The notes beneath the pieces were generated by a model. The model was not told the DNA's origin. It did not search any database and worked only from the letters and a program-made list of their open reading frames with translations. A stretch of 64,000 bases of DNA from NCBI GenBank assembly GCA_963820415.1, contig CAWFZT010000012.1:1-64000 (forward strand). The letters are read 5' to 3'. Positions within the stretch are counted from its first letter, which is position 1. The number at the start of each line of letters is the position of its first letter. A program made the position numbers and the translations under genes. Source of the DNA: CAWFZT01 sp963820415. Its GTDB lineage: Bacteria > Chloroflexota > Anaerolineae > Anaerolineales > Anaerolineaceae. Shown here piece by piece: positions 27,519 through 36,536 of this stretch.

Positions 27519-27524
27519 CCGACG
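27309..27524. repeat. Three 72-bp tandem repeats across the hybO-hybA junction
   Basis: Units at 27309-27380, 27381-27452 and 27453-27524, nearly identical; the last diverges at its end where hybA begins. Each contains aggatgggaaacatgac, so each carries a copy of the hybA ribosome site and start region. Since 72 is divisible by three, both the hybO frame (TLEVGDEKNQATTIQDGKHD unit) and the hybA frame (MTMNRPHWKLG unit) stay open through all copies. Confidence 0.9.
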
Positions 27525-28353
27525 GAATTTTCTTAAAGCGACGGGGATGAGCCTAGGTGGTGTGTTTCTACTAAAGTTGGATGTAAAACAAAGTTCAGAT
27601 CCCAATAATGCGGTAGGAATGTTGTATGATGCTACCATCTGTGTAGGCTGTCGTGCTTGCCAGACGGCTTGCAAAAAGGTTCATAATCTCCCACCAGAAC
27701 TGGACACTTATGGTTTGCATGAAGCTCCCAGAGACCTGAGCGGAAAAACCTGGACGTTGATTGAGTTGTACAAGTCAACCGAAACAGGAGGGCAATCCTC
27801 GTTTGTCAAAAAGCAGTGTATGCACTGCTTTGATCCGGCCTGTGTGTCAGTCTGTCCGGTGGGAGCGTTGCAGAAGCTGGATAGCGGGCCAGTGATTTAC
27901 CATGATTGGAAATGTATTGGCTGCCGCTACTGTATGGCAGCTTGTCCCTACAACATCCCCAAGTACCAGTGGGAAAAGGCACTGCCCCTGATCCAAAAAT
28001 GCAATTTCTGCGCCGATCGCCTGGGGCAAGGGTTGAAGCCAGCCTGCTCCGAAGCCTGCCCAACCGGTGCGCTGATCTTTGGTAAGCGCAGTGATCTGAT
28101 CGCTGAAGCCGAACAAAGAATCCAGAAGGAACCCGACCGATATGTCCATCATGTTTATGGGAAGGATGAGGTCGGGGGAGCCTCCATGCTATATCTGGCC
28201 GCGGTACCCTTTGAGAAATTGGGCTTCCCTACCTTAGATGGGAATTCGCTGCCTGAAATCACTAAACCCTACCTTGAGTCTGTCCCCTGGCAAATCGGGT
28301 TGGTCGGGTCGTTGATGGCTGGTACATACCTATGGACTCATCGCAAAGGATAA
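27508..28353 (+). CDS. hybA: Hydrogenase ferredoxin subunit (HybA-like)
   Basis: The start at 27508 overlaps the hybO stop by 11 bases; in-frame starts in the upstream repeats could add 20-60 residues but would bury the Tat signal. 281 residues: Tat signal INRRNFLKATGMSLGG; four cluster motifs in ICVGCRACQTACKKVH, CMHCFDPACVSVCPVGAL, CIGCRYCMAACPYNIP and CNFCADRLGQGLKPACSEAC; and a C-terminal helix VPWQIGLVGSLMAGTYLW. It passes electrons between the small subunit and HybB at the outer membrane face. Confidence 0.9.
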   Translation: MTINRRNFLKATGMSLGGVFLLKLDVKQSSDPNNAVGMLYDATICVGCRACQTACKKVHNLPPELDTYGLHEAPRDLSGKTWTLIELYKSTETGGQSSFVKKQCMHCFDPACVSVCPVGALQKLDSGPVIYHDWKCIGCRYCMAACPYNIPKYQWEKALPLIQKCNFCADRLGQGLKPACSEACPTGALIFGKRSDLIAEAEQRIQKEPDRYVHHVYGKDEVGGASMLYLAAVPFEKLGFPTLDGNSLPEITKPYLESVPWQIGLVGSLMAGTYLWTHRKG

Positions 28354-28357
28354 ACCT

Positions 28358-29512
28358 ATGTTAAAAGCGGCAAACTTGAATACGTTGGCAGACTACCTCC
28401 AGTTGAAGAAATACCCGATCGGGTTCGGACGGCTTCTCACTTATTTATTCGCAACCGCCGGGATCGTGATGATTTTTATTCGATGGTTCAAAGGGTTAGG
28501 GGTGACCACTTCGCTGGCAGATGGCCGCGGGTGGGGGTTATGGATCAGCTACGATATCCTGATCGGGGAGGCGTTAGCTACAGGAACTTTTATGGTGGCC
28601 GCCACGGTATATATCTTCAATTTGAAACAATTTTACCCTCTCCTACGTCCCTGTGTCCTGACCGGCCTTATCGGCTATGCCTTAGGAGCAGGGTCGCTCC
28701 TAGTCGATCTGGGTTTCCCCTACCGCATTTGGCACTTGATCATCTATTGGAACTTCCTCTCACCCCTCTTCATCATTGGTTGGTGTGTAATGCTTTATCT
28801 GACGGTGTTACTCTTGGAGTTCTGCCCAGTATTATTTGAAAAGAGGGGCTGGAAAGTTCCGCTCAAGGTGGTTCGGGCAATTACCATCCCAGTAGTCATC
28901 GCCGGGATCGTGATTTCGGTCGTACACCAAAGTGCACTCGGTGCCATGATGACCATTTTCCCCACTAAAGTTTCTCCCTTGTGGATCTCAAACTATACTC
29001 CCATCTTTTTCTTCCTCACTGCGATTACGGCTGGGATCGGCATGCTGGTGCTGGAATCATACTTGAGCTCGAGCGTATACCACATGGAATTCGAAAAGGA
29101 ACTGGTTAGTAAGATGGTGCGGGTTATTCCGGTGTTCTTAGGCCTCTATTTGGTGTTTCGTGCAGCTGATCTGGTTGCGAGTGGGCGTTATATGTACCTT
29201 CTCCAGGGTGGGATAGCCCCACTCCTTTTTGGGATCGAGATAGTGGTGGGTACGATTGCCCCGATCATCTTACTTTCATGCGAATCTGTGCGCCGCGATC
29301 GATATAAACTGCTATGGAGCTCAATCCTGCCGATTGTGGGAATGGCGCTGTACCGCTTCAACGTGAGTTTGATTTTTTTGGAAGGTACAGCCTACGCCCC
29401 TTCATGGATGGAGATTGTGGTATCGGTCGGTTTGACCTGTATTGGGGTGATTGTGTACGACATTGCAGTTCGGCTATTCCCCATCTTTGGGGTATATAGC
29501 CAGGCTCATTAA
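28358..29512 (+). CDS. hybB: Hydrogenase membrane subunit (HybB, NrfD/PsrC family)
   Basis: 384 residues with about ten membrane segments, for example LLTYLFATAGIVMIFI and VIAGIVISVVHQSALGAMM. The latter, with ISVVHQSALG, is a conserved NrfD-family helix. It links the periplasmic ferredoxin arm to the quinone pool and can couple electron flow to proton movement. It starts five bases after hybA. Confidence 0.88.
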   Translation: MLKAANLNTLADYLQLKKYPIGFGRLLTYLFATAGIVMIFIRWFKGLGVTTSLADGRGWGLWISYDILIGEALATGTFMVAATVYIFNLKQFYPLLRPCVLTGLIGYALGAGSLLVDLGFPYRIWHLIIYWNFLSPLFIIGWCVMLYLTVLLLEFCPVLFEKRGWKVPLKVVRAITIPVVIAGIVISVVHQSALGAMMTIFPTKVSPLWISNYTPIFFFLTAITAGIGMLVLESYLSSSVYHMEFEKELVSKMVRVIPVFLGLYLVFRAADLVASGRYMYLLQGGIAPLLFGIEIVVGTIAPIILLSCESVRRDRYKLLWSSILPIVGMALYRFNVSLIFLEGTAYAPSWMEIVVSVGLTCIGVIVYDIAVRLFPIFGVYSQAH

Positions 29513-29552
29513 TCATGTTAACAATTAAGCAAATCTCTGGAGAAAATTAACC

Positions 29553-31268
29553 ATGACAAAAATCGTGATCGATCCAATAACCCGCATCGAAGGCCACTTG
29601 CGGTTGGAGGTGGAGATTGAAAATGGCAAAGTCACTCAAGCCTGGAGCGGTTCGACGATGTGGCGTGGGATCGAGACAATTCTCAAAGGCCACGACCCGC
29701 GTGAGGCGTGGCTCTTAGCACAGCGCATTTGTGGTGTTTGCACTACGGTCCACGCGCTAGCCTCCATCCGCTCTGTAGAAGATGCACTTCAAATCCAAAT
29801 CCCTAAAAATGCTCGTCTAATGCGAAACTTGATCTCCGCCATCCAGGACATACAAGACCACGTTATCCACTTTTACCATTTACATGCCCTGGATTGGGTG
29901 GATATCACAAGCGTGCTCAATGCTGACCCAACTAAAACCGCCCAATTGGCCCAATCCATCTCGAATTGGCCTAAGTCAAGCTCAACCTATTTCAGCGATG
30001 TCAAACAGCGCATCCAAACCTTCGTTGGTAGCGGCCAACTGGGAATCTTCGCCAACGCTTACTGGGGTCACCCCGTTTATAAATTACCGCCCGAAGTCAA
30101 TCTGATGGCTACTGCCCATTATCTTGAAGCTTTGGATTGGCAACGCGACTTCATCCGCGCACAGGCTATTCTGGGTGGAAAGAACCCCCATCCACAGACC
30201 TACCTGGTAGGGGGAATGGCTCGCCCGGTCAACCCCGACCAGGCCGCTTCGCTCAACGCGGACCAAATTGCTGAACTTCTTTCCCTCTTCGCACGCGGCA
30301 AGGAATTTGTTAACCAAGTCTACCTCCCGGATGTGCTGGCTATCGCGCTCTTCTACCTGGAATGGGCTAAATTAGGTGAGAATTGCAGGAACTTCATGGT
30401 CTATGGAGATTTCCCCCTCGTGGATGGCGCTAAACCCGATAAGGCCGGTGATTTATTCTTACCGCGTGGAATTATCTACAACCGTGATCTGAGCAAAGTC
30501 TACCCGGTAGACGAGACCAAGATCGGTGAGTACGTGACCCATTCATGGTATTCATATGCTGACGAACAACAACCCAAGCACCCGGCACAAGGCGAGACAA
30601 CCCCTAATTATACTGGGCCTAAGGCGCCCTATGATTTTCTGGACGGGAACTCAAAGTACTCTTGGGTGAAAGCCCCACGATATGATGGACATGCCATGGA
30701 AGTGGGTCCATTAGCGCGTATGTTGGTCGGATATGCGTCTGGACAGCCTCAAATCAAGCAGGGGGTGGATTTGGTATTGAAAAAGTTAGGTGCAGGGCCA
30801 GATGTTCTTTTCTCCACCTTAGGACGAACGGCTGCGCGTTGCATTGAGACGATAATCCTTGCCGACCAACTTGAACCTTGGATGATGGAATTAATCCAAA
30901 ACATTTCGAAAGGGGACCTGCAGATCCATGAAAATATACATTGGGATCCTGTCACCTGGCCACAGGATTGTACCGGTCGGGGTTTGGTAGAGGCACCTCG
31001 AGGTGCATTGGGCCATTGGGTCCATATTAAGGATAGAAAAATTGAAAACTACCAAGCCATCGTTCCAACAACCTGGAACGCATCTCCCCGAGACGCTAGT
31101 AATCAACCAGGGCCTTACGAAACTGCCCTAGTAGGTACCCCGGTGGCCGACCCGGCCAAACCGTTGGAGCTGCTGCGCACGATCCATTCTTTCGACCCAT
31201 GCATGGCTTGTGCCGTGCACGTCCTCGGCCCAGACCATCGCGAGGTGACTAAGATCAATGTCATATGA
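29553..31268 (+). CDS. hybC: [NiFe] hydrogenase large subunit (HybC/HyaB-like)
   Basis: 571 residues. The N-terminal metal motif is AQRICGVCTTVHAL (Cys60, Cys63) and the C-terminal one is FDPCMACAVH (Cys550, Cys553, His556); together they hold the Ni-Fe site. The remaining 15 residues after His556 form the peptide removed during maturation by the protease encoded next. No signal: it is exported with the small subunit. No lesions were seen in this operon, in contrast to the second hydrogenase at 32.5 kb. Confidence 0.92.
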   Translation: MTKIVIDPITRIEGHLRLEVEIENGKVTQAWSGSTMWRGIETILKGHDPREAWLLAQRICGVCTTVHALASIRSVEDALQIQIPKNARLMRNLISAIQDIQDHVIHFYHLHALDWVDITSVLNADPTKTAQLAQSISNWPKSSSTYFSDVKQRIQTFVGSGQLGIFANAYWGHPVYKLPPEVNLMATAHYLEALDWQRDFIRAQAILGGKNPHPQTYLVGGMARPVNPDQAASLNADQIAELLSLFARGKEFVNQVYLPDVLAIALFYLEWAKLGENCRNFMVYGDFPLVDGAKPDKAGDLFLPRGIIYNRDLSKVYPVDETKIGEYVTHSWYSYADEQQPKHPAQGETTPNYTGPKAPYDFLDGNSKYSWVKAPRYDGHAMEVGPLARMLVGYASGQPQIKQGVDLVLKKLGAGPDVLFSTLGRTAARCIETIILADQLEPWMMELIQNISKGDLQIHENIHWDPVTWPQDCTGRGLVEAPRGALGHWVHIKDRKIENYQAIVPTTWNASPRDASNQPGPYETALVGTPVADPAKPLELLRTIHSFDPCMACAVHVLGPDHREVTKINVI

Positions 31269-31277
31269 GATAGTAGA

Positions 31278-31733
31278 ATGGTCAACACTCTGATTCTCGG
31301 CGTGGGCAACCTGTTACTTACGGATGATGGCGTTGGGATACACGTAATCCGCAGACTAGAACAGTTTGCCCACCTGCCCGATGGGGTGCGCGTCATCGAT
31401 GGTGGCACTCTGGGCTTAAATTTATTGGGGTATCTCGAGAGCAATGAGCGGCTGATTATTGTGGATGCGATGGACACCGGCGTCCAACCCGGGATAATCA
31501 CCCGTTTGAGCGGTGAGCAGCTGCCAGCGTACTTCTCGCTAAAGCTCTCGCCCCACCAGGTAGCCATCCCGGATCTGCTCCTTGCTGCCCAATTGATCGG
31601 TTGTTACCCACGCAAATTGATCGTGTTGGGTATTCAACCGGGTTCGATCGCGGTGGGCCTGGACTTATCACCCGTCGTTGCCGGAAAGGTGGACCAATTA
31701 GTTGCGGCGGTCTTGAATGAATTGAACATGTAA
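31278..31733 (+). CDS. hybD: Hydrogenase maturation endopeptidase (HybD/HyaD-like)
   Basis: 151 residues with the M52 protease pattern: LILGVGNLLLTDDGVGIHVI holds the first metal Glu/Asp position, IVDAMDTG the second Asp, and KLSPHQVAIPDLL the His. It cleaves the C-terminal peptide of the large subunit after nickel insertion. Nine bases after hybC. Confidence 0.9.
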   Translation: MVNTLILGVGNLLLTDDGVGIHVIRRLEQFAHLPDGVRVIDGGTLGLNLLGYLESNERLIIVDAMDTGVQPGIITRLSGEQLPAYFSLKLSPHQVAIPDLLLAAQLIGCYPRKLIVLGIQPGSIAVGLDLSPVVAGKVDQLVAAVLNELNM

Positions 31734-31903
31734 TTCCATTTTAGGCTAACAATACGCAGATTCAAGTTGAGCAGCAATAGCAGGAACTGGTGAAGGAACG
31801 GAGGGTTGGGAAAACCGAATAGTTACAGAAAGTGTACAACGCGCCTATTTAGAGGTGTTATTAGAACCTTTAAAGTTAAATCCTTGCACAAAAAACAAGC
31901 AAT

Positions 31904-32200
31904 TTATTCTACCTGAAGGACGTCAAAAGCGAGTTGAGGAATAACCGTCATCTCGCGTAGTTTCGAAGCCATAATTGAAGCCTGTCGCCCGAACCCTGTT
32001 AGATAGTATTTATAACGTTTACCCACTTTTCTGATGAGTTCATGAGTACGCAGACACAGCAGCAGTATTTCCAAAGAGCCCACTGGCACAGCCGTGTGGG
32101 CAATCTGTTCATAGTAAATGGCTAATCCCGCCAGCCCGATGCCCAGGCTGAACTCAGCCTGGGCCATGATCTTTTTATAACCCGGATAGGATTCGATCAT
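31904..32200 (-). CDS. Unrecognised winged-helix-like protein or fragment
   Basis: 98 residues. LRTHELIRKVGKRYKYYLTG and FGRQASIMASKLREMTV resemble a wing followed by a terminal helix, as in DNA-binding tails that end with Y-x-L-T-x-x-G-R. No start-proximal ribosome site was found. It lies in the rearranged zone between the two hydrogenase loci, so it may be a gene end. The family is not recognised. Confidence 0.35.
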   Translation of the reverse strand: MIESYPGYKKIMAQAEFSLGIGLAGLAIYYEQIAHTAVPVGSLEILLLCLRTHELIRKVGKRYKYYLTGFGRQASIMASKLREMTVIPQLAFDVLQVE

Positions 32201-32239
32201 GTTGGGAAACGCGACGCTGCGGGTCGGAAAGCCCAGGAT

Positions 32240-32385
32240 TTAGGTTGAAGAAGTCAGGGCGATGGTGATCTTCGTCTCTGCTTCAGGGTTTGCCTGGAAG
32301 AAGGCAAACCCTACCAGCTCATAAAGGTCTTCCCCGTCGTAGCGGACCGGCTGAAGTGCATCGGAAAGATGGAAGACGATGTTCT
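32240..32385 (-). pseudogene. Orphan gene fragment, unknown family
   Basis: The minus frame reads TQNIVFHLSDALQPVRYDG then EDLYELVGFAFFQANPEAET and ends in TKITIALTSST with a stop at 32242-32240. Composition is protein-like but no start is present; the plus-strand mvhD remnant begins at the same place. It is probably the 3' end of a gene joined here by rearrangement. Confidence 0.35.
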
Positions 32386-32531
32386 GGGTTTCGGAAGGCA
32401 ACCTGCTGGTCAAACAGATGACCGAGTTTATCGAGGAAGTGCGCGCCCTGGCGCCGTTGAACTGGCCGAAATGGCAGGAGGAGCACGGCTATTATGCGAA
32501 GATGGATAAAGCCATGGAGGAAACGGCGTGA
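32379..32531 (+). pseudogene. mvhD: mvhD 3' remnant (hydrogenase iron-sulfur subunit)
   Basis: About 50 residues: FWVSEGNLLVKQMTEFIEEV then RALAPLNWPKWQEEHG. This matches the C-terminal helix of MvhD-type subunits, where a W-x-S-x-x-E-G precedes an F-x-x-x-x-R helix. The cysteine-bearing body is missing. The stop overlaps the next gene's GTG, as expected for an mvhDGA operon. Confidence 0.55.
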
Positions 32532-33517
32532 GCGATAAACCCAAATTTGCCATGTACTGGGCGTGTTCGTGCGGCGGGTGCGAGATCGCTGTGCTTAATA
32601 TCAATGAAAAAATCCTGGATGTGGATGCTAATTTCGACGTAGTCTTCTGGCTGGTGGCGATGGACGCCAAAATTTAAGATGTAGAAGCCATGCCGGATAA
32701 GTCCATCCTGCTGACCCTGTTCAACGGCAGCATGCGCAACTCCGATAATGTGGCCATGGCCAGGCTGCTGCGGCAGAAAACACAGATCCTGGTATCGTTC
32801 GGCTCGTGCGCCATGGAAGGCTGCATCCCTGGGCTGGCCAACCTTTCCTCCATGAAGGAGATCTTCGATACGGTCTACCAGACCATCTCCACCGACAATC
32901 CCCAGAATATTCGCCCGCAGTGGAAGACGCCCAAGCCGGAAGGCGAGTTGCACATCCCCGAGTTCTTTCAGGTTTTGCGCACGCTGGACGAGGTGGTCGA
33001 CGTGGATTACTACATGCCGGGCTGCCCGCCCGAATCGCACCAGATTGCGGCTGTGGTCGGATTGGTGGTGGACGTGCTGCATGGCAAAGCCGCCCTGCCG
33101 CCCAAGGGGTCAGTAATCGGCGCCGGGCCTTCGACGGTGTGCGATGAATGCCCGCGCACGCGCAACGTCAAGACGATCAAGAAGTTCGTGCGCGTGCAGG
33201 ATGTTTCCGTCATCGACCTGCAGGTGTGCCTGCTGGAACAGGGCATCCCCTGCAACGGCCCGGCCACCCGCTTGGGCTGCGGGGCGCTGTGCCCCAAGGT
33301 TGCCGCCCAGTGCATCGGCTGCTACGGCCCGGCGGATGACGTGGCCGATTTTGGGGCGCGCTTGATGACGGCTTTCTCTTCGGTGATCGACAGTAAAGAC
33401 CCGGCGGAGATCGACAGCATCCTGGATAGCCTGCCTGACCCGGCCGGGCAGTTCTACCGTTTCAACCTGGCCATGTCCCTGCTGCGCGCGGCGCGGCCGG
33501 CCTGGCGCAACGAATAG
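32528..33517 (+). pseudogene. mvhG: Mvh-type [NiFe] hydrogenase small subunit with premature stop
   Basis: The GTG at 32528 opens KFAMYWACSCGGCEIAVLNI, the proximal cluster motif of MvhG-like small subunits. An in-frame TAA at 32675-32677 falls in VAMDAKI-stop-DVEAMPDKS. After it the frame is intact: LVSFGSCAMEGCIPGLANL, YYMPGCPPESHQIA, and Cys-rich CDECPRTRN, LGCGALCPKVAAQCIGCYGP. Cytosolic, no Tat signal. An internal ATG at 32690 could give a product lacking the proximal cluster, hence inactive. Corrected length is 329 residues. Confidence 0.8.
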
Positions 33518-33527
33518 GAGGTAACCT

Positions 33528-34939
33528 ATGCAGCGCATTACGATAGATCCTATTACCCGCCTGGAAGGCCATGGCAAGATCGAGATCTTCCTCAACGAAG
33601 AAGGGGAGGTCGCCAACACGTATTTTCAGGTGCCGAAGCTGCGCGGCTTCGAGCGCTTCTGTGTGGGGCGCCCGGTGGAGGAGATGCCCCTCTTGACCAA
33701 CCGCATCTGCGGGGTATGCCCCGAGGCGCACCACATGGCGAAAAAGCTGCGCGAGCTGCTCTATTCGGCTTTTTATTTTACCGATCACACCACCCACTTC
33801 TACGCCCTGGGCGGGCCCGATTTCATCATGGGGCCGGACGTGCCGGTGGCGAAGCGTAATATTTTAGGCGTGATTCACAAGGTGGGCCTGGAGATCGGGA
33901 GCAAGGTGATCCAGGCACGCAAGTACGGTCACACGGTGGTCGAGATGATCGGCGGGCGCAAGGTGCACCCGTGCACCTCCATCCCAGGTGGATTGACCAA
34001 GGGCATCACCGAGGAACAGCGCCAGGAGATCGAGAAGATGGGGCGCTGAGGGGTCGAGTTTGCCCGCTTCAGTCTCAAACTATTCAATGATATCTTGCTG
34101 GACAATAAAGCTTACGTGGACATGATCCTGGGCGACGCTTACACTCACCATACTACTACATTGGCACGGTGGACACCAACAATAAGGTCAATTTCTACGA
34201 TGGCATGGTCAGCGTGGTCGATCCGGAGGGTACGCGCATCGGTAAATATGCTGCCAATGATTACACGGACTGGATCGCCGAGCACATTGAGCCATGGACC
34301 TACTTGAAATTCCCTTACCTCAAGAAGGTTGGCTGGAAGGGCTTTGTGGACGGGATGGATTCGGGCGTGTATGTCGCTTCGCCCCTGGCGCGGCTGAACG
34401 CTTCAGACGGTATGGCGACTCCATTGGCGCAGGAAGAATATGAGCGCTTCTACGACACGCTGGGCAACAAACCGGTGCACCAGCGCCTGGCCACGCACCT
34501 GGCGCGGCTGGTCGAGCGGCTGTGTACCGCCGAACGCTGGGTGGAGCTGGCGACCGACCCCGAGATCACCTCGCCCAACTTCCACACCGTTCCGACTGAA
34601 AAGCCCACCGAAGGGGTGGGGATCGTCGAGGCGCCGCGCGGTACCCTCGCCCACCATTACGTGACGGATGAGCGGGGGATCCTAACAAAGGTCAACCTGA
34701 TCGTGGGCACCACCAACAATTACGCTCCGATGTCGATGTCGATCAAGAAGGCCGCCCAGTCGTTGATCCACCACGGCGTGGTGGTCAGCGAGGGCCTGCT
34801 CAACCGGGTGGAGATGGCATTCCGATTGTATGACCCGTGCCTGGGCTGCGCCACGCACGCCCTGCCAGGAGAGATGCCGCTGGAGCTGACCATCCGCAAC
34901 GCCGGGGGCGAGGTAGTGGAAGTGTTGAAGAGGGATTGA
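33528..34939 (+). pseudogene. mvhA: Mvh-type [NiFe] hydrogenase large subunit, TGA plus frameshift
   Basis: RICGVCPEAHHMA (Cys61, Cys64) and YDPCLGCATH near the end form the Ni-Fe site; the tail after that His is the maturation peptide. The frame has TGA at 34047-34049 (EKMGR-stop-GVEFARFSL) and a missing base near 34155 (THHT then YIGTVDTNNKVNFYDG). Both halves keep clear homology. With the mvhG and mvhD remnants this is a group 3c-like cytosolic hydrogenase that usually pairs with HdrABC; no hdrA is present here. Confidence 0.82.
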
Positions 34940-35039
34940 GTCAGGATGGCCGGCAGTTGATATTCCCGATGGCCTGCAGTCCACCTGCAGGCCATCGAGT
35001 TGTAAAGATAAAAGCTGGATCAATGTATAATGATTTGTG

Positions 35040-35423
35040 ATGGAAACACCCACCCCGCACCTGACGTCTCACGAGATTGATAGATACCGGCAAACAGCCG
35101 TGCGCCGGCAAATAGAAACGCAAACTCAGGTTGCCCAATTATGTGGAAAAGCCTGGGAATAGGCCAGGCGTACCGCCAAAATGCTTCGAGAATGATTTCA
35201 CGTAACTCGGGTGGTGGTTTTTGGCTCGCTGGTGCACGAAGGTTGTTTTACGCGCTGGTCGGATGTAGATATTGCTGCGTGGGGAATCCCACCGGAAGAT
35301 ACATTCCGGGCAGTGGGTGTCGTGATGGATACCAGTGATGAGTTTGTGATTAACTTTGTCGATGTGAATATCGCTCGCCCTTCTTTGTTGGGGGTCATCG
35401 AACAAGAAGGAGTTGATATATGA
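35040..35423 (+). pseudogene. MNT-type nucleotidyltransferase with two nonsense codons
   Basis: A single frame of about 127 codons: an N-terminal helical part, then VVVFGSLVHEGCFTRWSDVD, the G-S-x(n)-D-x-D signature of minimal nucleotidyltransferases, usually antitoxins or partners of HEPN proteins. TAG at 35160-35162 and TGA at 35193-35195 interrupt it before the active site; each could arise from CAG or CGA by C-to-T. The 20-codon frame after it is too short to identify a HEPN partner. Confidence 0.6.
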
Positions 35424-35501
35424 TCCAGGCGTATGTAGTTCTATCTGGACATATTCATAAAGAGCACGATAAGTTGAATTAAGAAAAGTAGAAGCAAATA
35501 T

Positions 35502-35729
35502 ATGACACGGCAGTTTAAGGTGGTGGTTGAGAAACATCCGGATGGTTATGTGGCTTATCCGTTAGGGTTAAAAGGGGTTGTGGTCGGAGAAGGAAATACG
35601 TATGAAGAAGCGTTGTCCGATGTGAAATCGGCGATTGCGTTTCATATAGAAACCTTTGGTGTAGGGGTTTTGGAAGGTGAAGAGCTCGTTCTTGAAGCGT
35701 TTATCGCTGAAGCAGGGGTGACTGTTTGA
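35502..35729 (+). CDS. HicB-like antitoxin
   Basis: 75 residues: FKVVVEKHPDGYVAYPLGLK, GVVVGEGNTYEEALSDVKSAI and a terminal beta-strand. This is the partial RNase-H fold of HicB antitoxins without a C-terminal DNA-binding domain. Its stop overlaps the start of the HicA-like frame, the normal linkage for such pairs, here antitoxin first. Confidence 0.7.
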   Translation: MTRQFKVVVEKHPDGYVAYPLGLKGVVVGEGNTYEEALSDVKSAIAFHIETFGVGVLEGEELVLEAFIAEAGVTV

Positions 35730-35968
35730 CGGATGAATTCCCTACAGATGCGGCGATTGCAGATGTGATCAAAGCGCTCGGCTGCTTGGGATTCTCTTTG
35801 GTTCGTGAAGGCAATCATCTTGCCTTGATAAGAGATAATCCTGACGGATCCAAAACACCTTTGACAATCCCAAATCGCTGAAGAATCAAAGGTTCAACTT
35901 TACGAACAATTCTGACACAATCTGGAATTTCATGAGATGAATTCTTAGCTGTTTATAAGAAGAAATAA
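35726..35968 (+). pseudogene. HicA-like toxin with two in-frame TGA codons
   Basis: From TTG at 35726 the frame reads ALGCLGFSLVREGNHLALIR, then TPLTIPNR, TGA (35879-35881), RIKGSTLRTILTQSGIS, TGA (35933-35935), DEFLAVYKKK and stop. HicA toxins have the active His in a GNH/GSH motif and end in T-L-R-x-I-x-x-x-A-G-I-S-R-x-x-F, so both TGA codons replace expected Arg (CGA). The toxin is probably dead while the antitoxin is intact. Confidence 0.6.
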
Positions 35969-35988
35969 ATTTCTTCTACCAGTAAAGC

Positions 35989-36492
35989 ATGACTGACGAT
36001 TTTCCCCACCGCACCCTGGTTCTCGGCCTTGGCAACCCCATCCGTGGGGATGATGGGATGGGATGGCGCGTGGTGGAGGTGTTACAGGCCAACCTTGCAA
36101 AGGCCTTCGGGAAACCTTCGCAATGTTTTGAATTTGATACGGTGGCAGGTGGGGGGTTGAATTTGATGAAGCGCCTAGTGGGCTATGACCGGGCTATCCT
36201 GGTGGATGCCATGCAAAGTGGAAAAGAGCCGGGCCGCGTGCAGGTTTTCCCGCTGGAGGCATTGGATAACCCCTCCGCTGGTCACCTGGGCTCGACTCAC
36301 GAGACCAATTTTCTGACTGCCCTGGAAATCGGGCGCAGGTTGGGGGCGCACCTTCCACCCGTTGGCGAGATTATGATTGTAGTTATAGAGGCCCAACCGG
36401 TGTTTGAATTTTTCGAGCAACTCAGCCCGCCGGTGGCGCAGGCCGTAATGGAAGCCGCTCAACAAGTGATGAATTTACTGAAAAATGGGTAG
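35989..36492 (+). CDS. Hydrogenase maturation protease, second copy
   Basis: 167 residues, M52 family: LVLGLGNPIRGDDGMGWRVV, ILVDAMQSGKEPG and STHETNFLTAL carry metal-binding positions. It likely matured the Mvh-type large subunit upstream. It is intact although its presumed substrate gene is broken. Confidence 0.85.
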   Translation: MTDDFPHRTLVLGLGNPIRGDDGMGWRVVEVLQANLAKAFGKPSQCFEFDTVAGGGLNLMKRLVGYDRAILVDAMQSGKEPGRVQVFPLEALDNPSAGHLGSTHETNFLTALEIGRRLGAHLPPVGEIMIVVIEAQPVFEFFEQLSPPVAQAVMEAAQQVMNLLKNG

Positions 36493-36536
36493 ACATGCCT
36501 GTGGCGATGGAAATTTCCGATAGGGTTTAGCAGTAA

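Noticed and set aside
27309..27524. Tandem repeats as a CRISPR array
   Set aside because: The 72-bp units are contiguous with no spacers and are coding in two frames.
34047..34049. TGA in mvhA as selenocysteine
   Set aside because: Sec in hydrogenase large subunits replaces a Cys of the C-terminal metal motif; this TGA is mid-protein, not at a Cys, and a frameshift follows downstream.
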